Source: Sabellastarte sp. h YS-2021
Lineage: Eukaryota; Annelida; Polychaeta; Sabellida; Sabellidae
Reading direction: 5' to 3'
DNA length: 64,000 nucleotides
NCBI GenBank assembly: GCA_964017235.1
Contig: OZ024929.1
Span: 64,513,603-64,577,602 of the forward strand
Part shown: one piece after another, positions 42,801 to 52,605 of the stretch
How the letters are laid out: the number at the start of each line of letters is the position of its first letter
Position numbering within the stretch: the first letter of the stretch is position 1
Program-made: the position numbers and the translations under genes
Notes under the pieces: generated by a model
The model's database searches: none
What the model was told of the DNA's origin: nothing
What the model saw: only the letters and a program-made list of their open reading frames with translations

Positions 42801-43290
42801 GAAACCTACTCAGGTGTTTTCATTCGTGGGCTATGAATACCATCTAGATTCAGCCCTTGTAAAACCCACTCAAGAGAGATGGCTCAAACTTCAGGATTTG
42901 ATCCTACGACTCAAGTCAAAACGTGTTTTGACTACAAGATGTTTGATGTCGCTAATTGGGTTGCTTGCCCCAACGGAGAAAATGGTCCTGGAGGGACGCC
43001 TTCACATGAGGCCCTTTCAGTTTCAGTTTCATCTCAAGGAGCACTGGAGATATCCTCAGTCGCTGGACAGCCTCCTTCCTTGGACAGAAGCGATTGCAGC
43101 ACACTTAGACTGGTGGCAAAATCCCTCAAACGTGATGAAAGGTGCAGACCTTCATCCCAAAGACCACAGTATCCAACTCCTTACAGACGCCTCAAACGAA
43201 GGTTGGGGCGCTCACTTAGATCAAAATTCCAAAGGCTTGGGACATAGATGCTCTGAACACAAACTGGACGAGTCTCACTGCCTATGCTAA
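39889..43290 (+). pseudogene. DIRS-B2 gag-like and RT ORF fused in one open frame, RNase H truncated
   Basis: From the ATG at 39889 a single frame of 1,133 codons runs through Gag-like and RT regions. The Gag-like part opens with KCRHFCFS, then DPC and CDICASF, a Ser/acidic central part and a helical region. The RT part has RWRPVIDLS, SLIDLSDAY, LPFGL, YLDDW and FVGYEY. RNase H starts (TDASNEGWGAHL) and is cut by a deletion near 43230. About 430 bp present in B1 (roughly 22089-22520) are missing, with loss of frame and a stop at 43288-43290. The gag/pol fusion follows a missing G near 41833; in B3 the same place keeps two overlapping frames. Confidence 0.85.
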
Positions 43291-43620
43291 CCCTCCGACG
43301 GCTCTCCTTCACAGGGTGATCCAAAAAATCAGGCAATGCTATTGCCTGATCATCATAGTAGCCCCAGGCTGGCCAGGGATGCCCTGGTTTTGGGACCTAG
43401 TGCAGTTCTCAACAGAGATCCCACTGCAACTTCCAGTGTCAACGACTCTTCTCAAGCAGTCCCACAATTATGTGTTCCACAGCAAACCACAGCATCTCAG
43501 CCTCCACGCCTGGTGTCTAGGAGTGGACAGCTCCAAGAACAAGGCTTCTCTGTGGAGGTGGCAGAGAGAATTGCTGCATCTCAGAGGTCATCAACAAGAA
43601 CCATCTACAAGTCAAAGTGG
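43291..43620 (+). pseudogene. DIRS-B2 remainder of the MT-like domain and recombinase N-terminus
   Basis: Out of frame with the upstream ORF, it encodes the end of the MT-like domain (VAPGWPGMPWFWDL) and the linker seen in the other copies. In an overlapping frame (from about 43516) it encodes the start of the recombinase (SQRSSTRTIYKSKWA). It is broken by the insertion at 43626. Confidence 0.75.
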
Positions 43621-43625
43621 GCCTT

Positions 43626-44824
43626 ATTATATTATCTCCCACCGGCCAAAGGCCGTGGTCGGGAGATTATAAAACGCCTTCCGTCCGTCCGTCCGTTCGT
43701 CACGTTTTTGCATAAACCTTAATATCTCATTCATTTATGAACATATCTTCACCAAATTTGCAGGGAATGTTTATGGCTATAAAAACCTGTCTCTGAAAAA
43801 TTTTAGCCTCACTTTGAAAAACAAAATGGCCGCCATAGCTAATTGTTTGAAAATGCTAAAGGTGCTCTAAATCTTGAAATATTCCACCTAGCTTCATCAA
43901 ATTCGCACAAAAGCTATATGGCTAGAAAAGCTAGCCTGATAATAAATTTGACCTAGTTCAAAAAACAAAATGGCCGCCATATCACATGTTTAATGTCAAA
44001 CAGGGTTATCCTATTAAAAAGGCCTTATATCTCCCCAAATATTGCATATCTTCACCAAATTTGCAGGGAATGTTTATGGCTATGAAAACCTGTCTCTGAA
44101 AAATTTTAGCCTCATTTTGAAAAACAAAATGGCCGCCATAGCTAATTGTTTGAAAATTGTAAAGGCGCTCTAAATCTTGAAATATTCCAGCTAGCTTCAT
44201 CAAATTTGCACAAAAGCTATATGGCTAGAAAAGCTAGCCTGATAATAAATTTGACCTAGTTCAAAAAAAAAAATGGCCGCCATATCGCATGTTTAATGGC
44301 AAACAGGGTTATTCTATTAAAAAGGCCTTATATCTCCCCAAATATTGCATATCTTCACCAAATTTGCAGGGAATGTTTATGGCTATGAAAACCTGTCTCT
44401 GAAAAATTTTAGCCTCATTTTGAAAAACAAAATGGCCGCCATAGCTCATTGTTTGAAAATCGTAAAGGTGCTCTAAATCTTGAAATATTCCAGCTAGCTT
44501 CATCAAATTTGCACAAAAGCTATATGGCTAGAAAAGCTAGCCTGATAATAAATTTGACCTAGTTCAAAAACAAAATGGTCGCCATATCGCATGTTTAATG
44601 TCAAACGGGATTATCCTATTAAAAAGGCCTTATATCTCCCTTATCATTGCTAATAGGGGTTCCAAATGTGAAAACAACTTAAAGGAAGTAAAGGCCTGAG
44701 ACTGCTGACTTTTACCTTTGACCCATTCTTCAATGTCAAGTGGGGTTATCTTACTATAAAGCCCTTATCTCATTTACTTCTCCATTATTACTGATTCCAG
44801 GCGGGAGATAAATGCTGCGGCAGT
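43626..44824 (+). mobile_element. 1.2-kb insertion in the DIRS-B2 recombinase, with three 303-bp tandem units
   Basis: It interrupts the recombinase between SKWAL and the following FEKW. A GGCCTT flanks both sides (43620-43625 and 44825-44830), a possible 6-bp target duplication. It begins attatattatctccc, with an inverted repeat around ggccaaaggcc, and ends near ggcgggagata. Three units of 303 bp (landmark catatcttcaccaaatttgc at 43742, 44045 and 44348) carry aaaatggccgcc twice per unit. There is no transposase. The short minus-strand frames inside follow the repeat period and are not genes. Confidence 0.75.
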
Positions 44825-45953
44825 GGCCTTGTTTGAGAAATGGTACAGAGAAAATTTGGTGGACTTCTCCACTCCATCTGTGAAACAAGTCTCAGACTTT
44901 TTCATGTACCTGTACCAAGATCTAAACAGGCGCCCCTCGACCATCGATGGTTACAGGATGGCCATTGTTGACACTTTGGGCCCAACGGGCCACCATACTG
45001 CACAAAGTTCAGACCTTCATAGGTTACTCTCCAGCTTTCACAGGGATCGTCCCAAAAGTTCCAGGAATCTTCCTAAGTGGAACCTTTCTGTTGTTCTTAA
45101 TGAGCTCACAAAAGCACCCTTTAAGCCTATGAAAGACACAGACCTCAAACATCTTACTCTCAAAACTGCTTTCTTGCTAGCTTTGGCCTCCGGCAAGCGC
45201 CGCAGCGAAATCCATGCCTGGGTTGCAAACAAAGTATCTAATCTAGGCCAATGGGAAAAGGTTGCCTTGTTCCCTTCTTCTGACTTCATAGCCAAAAACC
45301 AACTAGCAAGAGAAGGTTCTCAAAGTGTGTCTCTGGTGACTATTCTTGCTTTGACTACCATTGTAGATAGACAATTCAAAGAAGACGGGACCTTGTGTCC
45401 GGTACGGGCCCTGAGGTACTATTTGGATCGAACCAAAGACCTGAGAGGGTCTCGATCCCTCCTTTTCATCTCCTTCAAGAAAGGACATACCTCAGACATT
45501 AGACCCGCTACTCTCTCTTCCTGGTTGAAACAGACCATTCTAATTTGTTATAAACAAGCAGGCCAACAAGCCTTGGACTTGGTCCAAGTTAAAGCGCATG
45601 ACATCCGGGCCTTCGCGGCCTCTAAGGCCTTTTACGGTGGGGTATTGGTAGACCAAATCATGCAAGTCTGTCACTGGAAAGCTCACAACACATTTACAAA
45701 TTTTTACCTAAAAGACCTTACTTGGTCAGACAACGACAACAATATGTATCTGGGACCCGTAGTGGCGGCACAACAAGTCCTAGATCCTTCCCCTCAGACC
45801 AGTTGTCCTCGGAAAGAAAAAAAGGGGGGGCGGGGGGGGGCACACAACCAAGTCTTCAGGAGTCTAATCCCAGGATCTAGGTATTCTTTTACCTTCAAGA
45901 TGTTACGGGTAAGGTCATTTTGTTTTTTAGTTTATCAAAATAATATGTATTAA
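44825..45953 (+). pseudogene. DIRS-B2 tyrosine recombinase, main part, separated from its start
   Basis: It is open from the insertion edge to 45953. It contains SGKRRSEIHAW (first Arg), HDIRAFAASKA (His-x-x-Arg), CHWKAHNTFTNFYLKD (HW and Tyr) and the conserved middle KNQLAREGSQSV. All catalytic residues are present, but the N-terminal segment is cut off by the 1.2-kb insertion. The C-terminal end is extended compared with B1, because of a G-rich tract (about 45823-45839) that changes the frame. Confidence 0.85.
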
Positions 45954-46299
45954 GGACTTATTAAAGTTGTCATTAATCTCATATTCGGTGGCAAAAATTT
46001 TATGAGAATTCCAACCATTGGGCTGGTCTGTCACGCGTGACCCCTTAGACCTCTAAGTGAGCACTGCTGCACTTCCGTCCTACAATCAAAACATCTAGAC
46101 ATTTTTAGCACTGTCTTCCATTCTATTTAGGTTTTTGGCTCTTTACAGGCCCGGTCTTCGGGATTGGGGCACTGTAAATGGGACTCAGACTGGTATGTCT
46201 AACACTCTTTCTAATATATATTACTTCAAATCTAAGAAAAATTGACATATCTTCCAGTCTCAGCTGTAATCCTGCCACCGGGCGGTTGGATTCAGCAAT
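45954..46299 (+). other. DIRS-B2 3' non-coding region
   Basis: It is parallel to 37541-37880 of B1 (aaaattttatgagaattcc, aagtgagcactgctgcac, ggcactgtaaatgggac). It has no ORF of note. It leads to the ICR. Confidence 0.75.
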
Positions 46300-46397
46300 G
46301 TGTCCCACATGGTAAGCTATTGTAGTGTAATAAAATTGAAAATTTTAATTACTTAAATGTAGCTTTTATAAGCTACAAGCTTACCATGTGGGACTCA
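46300..46397 (+). repeat. DIRS-B2 internal complementary region
   Basis: The first half mirrors the left edge of the composite (accatgtggga...attacgc) and the second half mirrors the right edge (cttgtagcttataaaagc...ttaaaattttca), joined at aaaattga. Its sequence is nearly identical to the B1 ICR at 37881-37980. Confidence 0.9.
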
Positions 46398-46456
46398 GAA
46401 GAGTCCCACCCAGCCTCCCCGCTGTTTACAGCTGAGGGGTAGGTTTAAAAAATTTC

Positions 46457-46644
46457 AACGAGAAAGTAGGGCGATTGGTCAGTAGTTATCACGTGACGAC
46501 AACTGGAGGCTACGGCCAACTATAAATGTCTATTTTTCTTAGGCGTTGGCCATGATGCCTTGTGGCCATCCGAGAACAGCAATGAGTCCCACATGGTAAG
46601 CTTGTAGCTTATAAAAGCTACATTTAAGTAATTAAAATTTTCAA
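46457..46644 (+). repeat. DIRS-B2 right inverted terminal repeat
   Basis: It is the reverse complement of the left ITR of B1 at 17537-17700, with an extra AT-rich outer edge matched in the ICR. The right flank begins ATTTAT and continues the interrupted family B unit. Confidence 0.9.
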
Positions 46645-47165
46645 ATTTATGGACTTTTTGCCACTTTGAAGCCCTATAGCTGTCAAACGATGTGACTGAT
46701 ACAGCTGAAATCTCATCTGGGAATATATGATTATGTTTTGTTTACATGTGAGAAAAATCAAGGCTTTAAATAGACGTTTAACCTGTGTTTAAAGACCATA
46801 AACCCGAGTGACCCTTTTACGGCATTTTCAACATATTTGGTCATGTAACCTGGAAATGGTACGTCTAACAAGTCTGTTATTGTAGTAGGTATAACTTCTA
46901 CATGCAATCTTTGTATGTAAAAAATTTTAAGTCTGTAACTTTAATTTTAAGGTTACCTTAAGTTCTCTAAAATGCCCACAGATACCCAATTTATTGACTT
47001 TTTACCACTTTTAAGCCCTATAGCTATCATAATATGCCACTGATACAGCTGAAATCTCATCTGGGAATAAATTAATTTGTTCTGTTTTCATGTGCTAAAA
47101 ACCAAGGCTTTAAGTAGACATTTAACCTGTATGTGAGGCCCATGAATAAACTACGCAGAGGGCTT
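46645..47165 (+). repeat. Family B repeat, right half of the interrupted copy
   Basis: It begins atttatggactttttgcc, exactly continuing the unit broken at 17448. It carries another unit before ending near a C-run at 47180-47192. Confidence 0.8.
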
Positions 47166-47914
47166 TTTTAAAAATTGCCCCCCCCCCCCCTTCCATCAAA
47201 AAAAATTTAAAATGGTTTAACCAAAGAAAAAAAGGAGTTTATAATAATTGTGAATCACCCAAAAAAACGGGTGCTACAAAAAATACACAGTGAATGCTTG
47301 TGGTGTGAGAGATGGTCTGTCTGGGGATATGTTGGCGCAATCTAGTCAATAATTGTTAATAATTAATTGTTATATTAATATGTAAAGTTACTCAATAAAA
47401 ATGGTAGCATCTGAGTTTGCATGGCACTATACTAAAGTCTGGAAAAAGACTAAGCACTGATCCTGAGGTGAGTCCTTCAGGAAATTTTACTTTATCTGAA
47501 TTTAACAATCTAATGGACAGAAAGTTGGAACTATTTTACAAAAGCTATAGTCAGCAGCACAATTGACCTTGAAGACAGAGTAAGGATACTTCAAGAAGAA
47601 AATAAAGTACTCAAGTAAAAGCTTGTTCAGAAAGAAATTTATTTGAGAAAACATAAAGGTGATTGTAATGACAGAAACCAAGGAAGAAAGCTGTGAGTTA
47701 CTTAGTATTCTGAAAAGTACTGTCCCAACTTAACGACGAAGCATTCATAAAAGTCCACAGCTTTTGGAGGAAAACACAAAATAAAGAGAGAGAGAGCAAT
47801 CATTGCAAAGGTTTTACCATAATAAGCATAAACTGTTCCTTCAGACATTCCTATATGATATCTAGAAGGAAAGTAGGATATTTGTCACTGAAGACTTCCC
47901 TCAAGCTACAGAGT
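47166..47914. other. Non-coding stretch with C-run, no gene recognised
   Basis: A run of C (about 47179-47191) and an A-rich tract are present. A block tctggggatatgttggcgc (about 47322) recurs at 56210-56228. No coding region is recognised. Confidence 0.45.
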
Positions 47915-48062
47915 TCAAGTTTTTGTATGTTTCCACAAAGTATACCAAAAATGGCATTACATATTTGATCTATATTTTGCAGGTACATGTAACTGATATT
48001 ACAGAAATGCCCAACGGCTACATTGAGGTGACCTTAAACTCTGAGTAATGGCATAATTATAA
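47915..48062 (+). repeat. Family D fragment
   Basis: It closely matches 52127-52275 (tccacaaagtataccaaa, aggtacatgtaactgat, atggcataattataatta). It is cut at its right side by the family C element. Confidence 0.65.
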
Positions 48063-49105
48063 TTACTTTTTACACCACAGCCCTTAAGGGCTGTCGGGGC
48101 ATTGTTTTCACCCATGGTGTCCGAATGGGTGAGTGGGCGGGCGGCGGGAAAAAGTTCGTCTGGGCTCTATCTCAGAAACTGTAAGGTGTAGGAAGTTGAT
48201 ACTTGGTAGGGACATTGGTTAGGGGGTGTAGGTGTGCAATGTCATGATCTGACCTTGATTTGACCTTGTCACAGTGACCTTGAGTTTGATTTTCTTGTCC
48301 AGACTATATCTCGGCAACCGTAAGGTGTAGGAAGTTGATACTTGGTAGGGACATTAGCTAGGGGTTGTAGGTGTGCAACATTATGGTGTGACCTTGATGT
48401 GACCTTTGACCTTGCCGTAGTGACCTTGACCTATAAAATCTTCTCTGGGCTATAACTCCAGAACTGTAAGGTGTAGGAAGTTGATACTTGGTAGGGACAT
48501 TGGTTAGGGGGTGTAGGTGTGCAATATCATGGTGTGACCTTGATTTGGCCTTTGACCTTGCTGCAGTGACCTTGACCTATAAAATCTTGTCCGGGCTATA
48601 TCTCGGAAAGCGTTAAGATGTAGGAAGTTGTTACTTTGTAGGGACATTGGTTAGGGATGTAGGTGCAACATCATGCTGTGACGTTGATTTGACCTTTGAC
48701 CTTGCCGTAGTGACCTTGACTTACAATTTCTTGTACTGGCTATATCTCAGGAACCGTAAGGTGTAGCAAGTTGATACTTTAGTATGGACATTGGTTAGGG
48801 GTTGTAGGTGTGCAATGTCATGGTGTGACCTTAAGTTGACCTTTGACCTTACTGTAGTGACCTTGACCTATAATTTCTTTTATGGGGTATATCTCGGCAA
48901 CTGTAAGGTGTAGGAGGTTGATACTGGGTAGGGACATTGGTTAGGGGTTATAGGTGTGCAATGTCATGGTGTGACCTTGATTTCATATTTCATCTTGCCA
49001 TAGTAACCTTCACCTTTAAAATATTGTCCGAGCAATATCTGAAACCGTAAGCTGTAGGAAGGTGATAGTTGGTAGGGACATTGCTTCGGGGTTATAGGTG
49101 TGCAT
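48063..49105 (+). repeat. Tandem repeat family C (about seven units of 144-147 bp)
   Basis: It starts with the perfect 16-bp palindrome cagcccttaagggctg (48075-48090) and a GC-rich block. Units then carry tatctcggaaccgtaaggtg-like, gttgatacttggtaggg and gacattggttaggg phrases, and a cluster of tgacct hexamers. Successive tgacc landmarks lie at 48389, 48535, 48679, 48826 and 48972. No coding capacity. Confidence 0.85.
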
Positions 49106-52100
49106 CATAATTTTTGTGTCACCAGCATTTATGCTGAGTGGCATATAGGGATCGCTTTGTCATCCAATTTTGTGGCGTCGGCGTCGTCGTTGTCGTCGTC
49201 GCCACACTTTGTATTCCGGACAGTATCTCAAAAATGGCTTGTCAGATTTAATTCAAATTTGGTATGTGGATGTAACTGGTCCTGGGGGTGTGCTGTATAG
49301 TTTTGTGACCTTAAACTCCCACTAGTAAAATACTTAAACTCAATTTAAGTTTTTTCGTTTCCGGACAATATCTCAAAAATGGCTTGATGGATTCAATTCA
49401 AATTTGGCATGTGGTTGTAACTAGTTTTGAAGGTGTGCCCTATTTTAAGGTGACCTTAAACTCCCTTATATAAAAAATTTATGTCCAGTTTACGTTTTTT
49501 CTTTCTCCATGGAGTATACTGAAAGTAACTTCAGAAATTTCATTCAACGTTTGGAATTATATATAACTGGCCATAGGTAAGTGCCACACAATAAGGTGAC
49601 CTTAAACTCCCATTAATAACAGAATTATTTCACTTTAAGTTTGCTAACTTTTGAACAGTATTTCAAATATTGTGCAATTCTAGGCGTTTCAGTTGTGGAT
49701 GTAACAAACCTTGAACAAAACTTTCAAGAAAAGATTACCTTAAACTCGCTAACATACAGCAGTGCAAACAAACTTTGAGTTTAAGGTTGGGGCAATATTT
49801 TTGGTGTTTAGAAGATATTTTATATGCTATTAGGACTTTTTACATCGATATTCATCATGTACATATATATCCACCAAAAATGGTCTCTTTTGTAAGGTTA
49901 TAGTAAGTTGCTGATATTTTATAAACTAATGAGTTTAAGGTTGCATTATTTTGTGTCACTAACAGCTTTGATGGAAGACATACATGGTCAGAATAGTCTT
50001 CACACTTACTTTCCAGAGAGTATCTCAAAAATGTCTTGATGAATTAAATTCCAATTTGGCATATTGATGAAACTTTTCCTCAAGGTGTGCCCTATTTAAG
50101 GTGACCTTAAACTCACAGTAGTAAGATTGTTATATTGATTTGAAGGTTTTTTGTTTCCGGACGGTATCTTAAAAATTTGTTGATGGATTCAATTCAAATT
50201 TGGCATGTGCTTGTAACTGGTTTTCGAGGTGTGCCTAACTTTAAGGTGACCTTAAACTCTCATGTATTAAAAGGTTATATTGAGTTTACATTATTTTTCT
50301 ATAGAGTATACTGGAAACAACTTGAGAAATTTCATTCAAATTTTGCATGTATATATAACTGGCCACAGGTAAGTGCATTTCAGTAAGGTGACCTTAAACT
50401 CCCAGTAATAACCAAATTATATTCACTTTAAGTGTGGCAATTTTTCAACAGTATTTCAAACACTGTGCAATTCTAAGCATCTTTCAAGTTGTGGATGTAA
50501 CAAACCGTGAACAAAACCTACAGGAAAATATTCCCTTAAACTCTCTCACATCTGCAAACTAACTCTTTGAGTTTAAGGTTGGGACAATTTTTTGGTTTTT
50601 AAAAGATATTTGATGTGCTAATTAAGACTTTATTCTTTGATATTCATCATATATATCTGTTTACACCAAAAAAGTTCTTTTGTAAGGTTATAGTAAATTC
50701 CTGATATTTCATAAACTTATGAGTTTAAGGTTGCATTTCTTTTGTGTCACTAGCAGCTATGTTTGAGGACAAGTATGGTCAGTGTTGTTGTCACACATCC
50801 TTTCCAGAGAGTATCTCAAAAATGGCATGATGGATTAACTTCCAATTTGGCATGTGCATGTAACTGGTTCTCAAGGTGTGCCCCATTTTAAGGTAACCTT
50901 AAACTCCCAGTAGTAACATACTTATATTGAGGTTAAGGTTATTCATTTCCAGACAGTATCTCAAAAATGGGTTGATGGATTCAAATTCAAATTTGCCATG
51001 TGGTTGTAACTGGGTTTCAAGGTGTGACCTTAAACTCCCAGTAGTAACATACTTATATTGAGGTTAAGGTTATTCATTTCCAGACAGTATCTCAAAAATG
51101 GGTTGATGGATTCAAATTCAAATTTGCCATGTGGTTGTAACTGGGTTTCAAGGTGTGACCTTAAACTCATACATATTAAAAAGCTATGTAAACTTATTTT
51201 ATTTTTCCATAGATTACACTGAAAATAAATTAAGAAATTTCATCCAAATTTTGCCTTGTATATGTAACTGGCCATAGATAAGTGTCATACATTAAGGTGA
51301 CCTTAAACTACCAGTAATAACAGAATTATATTCACTTTAAGTTTGACAATTTTTAAACAGTATTTCAAATACTGTGCAATTCTATGCATGTTTCAGTTGT
51401 GGATGTAACAAACCTTGAACAGAATCTTCAGGAAAAGGTTACCTTAAACTCCTTACCTTAAACTAACATTGACTCTAAGGTTAGGACAATTGTTTTGGTG
51501 TTTGGAAGATATTTGATGTGCTGAGATTTTTTCATCGATATTCATCATGTACATATATTTAGACCAAAAAATAAGTCTCCTTTGTAAGGTTACAATAAAT
51601 TACTGATATTTTAGAAACTTATGAGTTTAAGGTTGTAACAGTTTGGTGTCACTCAGCTGTGATGGATCACCTATAGGACCAGCATCGTCATCACACTTTG
51701 TCTCTGGAAAATATGTAAAAAATTGCAAGTAAGATGAAATTCAAATTTGGCATGTGGGTGTTGCAGGTCATCGACATGTACCCTATTTTAAGATGACCTT
51801 AAACTCCCATTTATAACACATTTATATTGAATTTTACTTTTGCGATTTGTGGGCAATAGCTTAAAGATGGCTTCACAGATTCAAAACAAATTTGGTATGT
51901 GGATGTAACTGGTCAAGGTGTGGCCCACTTTAAGGTGACCTTAAACTCCTAGTGATAATATAACTATATTGAATTTAAGTTTTTCAATTTCTGGAGAGTA
52001 TTTCAATTCTGCATGACAGATTTAATTTAAATTTGGTATGTTGATGTATCTAGTCCTGAAGGTGTGCCCTATTTTAAGGTGACCTTAATCTCCCATGTGT

Positions 52101-52560
52101 AAAAGAATGTTACTGAGCTCAACTTTTTCTATGATTCCACAAAGTATACCAAAATGGCATGACATATTTCATCTACATTTTACAGGTACATGTAACTGAT
52201 GTTGCAGAAATGCCCTGAGACTACATTGAGGTGAACTTTAACTCTCAGTAATGGCATAATTATAATTACTTTTCTTTTAAAATTTTTGATAATATCTTAA
52301 ATTATGTGCAATAGATTTTAAGCACATTTAAATTTTGGCTATAAGTAAAAACCTTGAACAGAGTCTACATGGTTAACATGACCTTAAACTCTTAACATTT
52401 GCATTGACTTACATTCAGTTTAAGGTTAGGACAAATTTCTGTGATGTTTTGGCAATATTAAAGTGATAGTTTAGAGTTTTTCATTTAAACTAAACATGTA
52501 CATGTGTCTAGACCAAAACAGGATCTTTATTGTAATGTTACCATAAAAACCTGAAAGTTA
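49106..52560 (+). repeat. Tandem repeat family D (about 145-bp units in about 795-bp higher-order blocks)
   Basis: It has a hairpin head cagcatttatgctg (about 49124-49137) and a gtcgtcgtcg block at 49176-49201. Units with agtatctcaaaaatgg, aattcaaatttggcatgtg and taaggtgaccttaaactc recur about every 145 bp (49216, 49361, 49507). Blocks of several units recur at 49216, 50013 and 50804. A 126-bp segment is duplicated exactly at about 50926-51177. Non-coding. Confidence 0.8.
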
Positions 52561-52605
52561 AAAAAGTAAGTTTAAAGTTACAACTTATTTTAATTATTAT
52601 ATCCA

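Larger units (their letters stand above)
17449..46644 (+). mobile_element. 29.2-kb composite insertion with two B-type DIRS copies and nested elements
   Basis: The outer edges are DIRS ITRs that are reverse complements of each other (17537-17700 and 46457-46644). The outside flanks join into an uninterrupted family B unit. Inside, in order, lie DIRS-B1 (to 23815, then 37539-38058), with a 13.7-kb Helentron-like insertion at 23816-37538; a 1.7-kb repeat element (38059-39763); and DIRS-B2 (39764-46644). B1 lacks most of its right ITR and B2 lacks its left ITR, so the pair shares one outer set of ends. The two copies are closely related, and both are inactive. Confidence 0.85.

Noticed and set aside
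17449-46644. Reading the composite as a single large DIRS or viral element
   Set aside because: Two complete sets of gag, RT, recombinase and ICR are present, and no envelope, capsid or DNA polymerase gene is seen.
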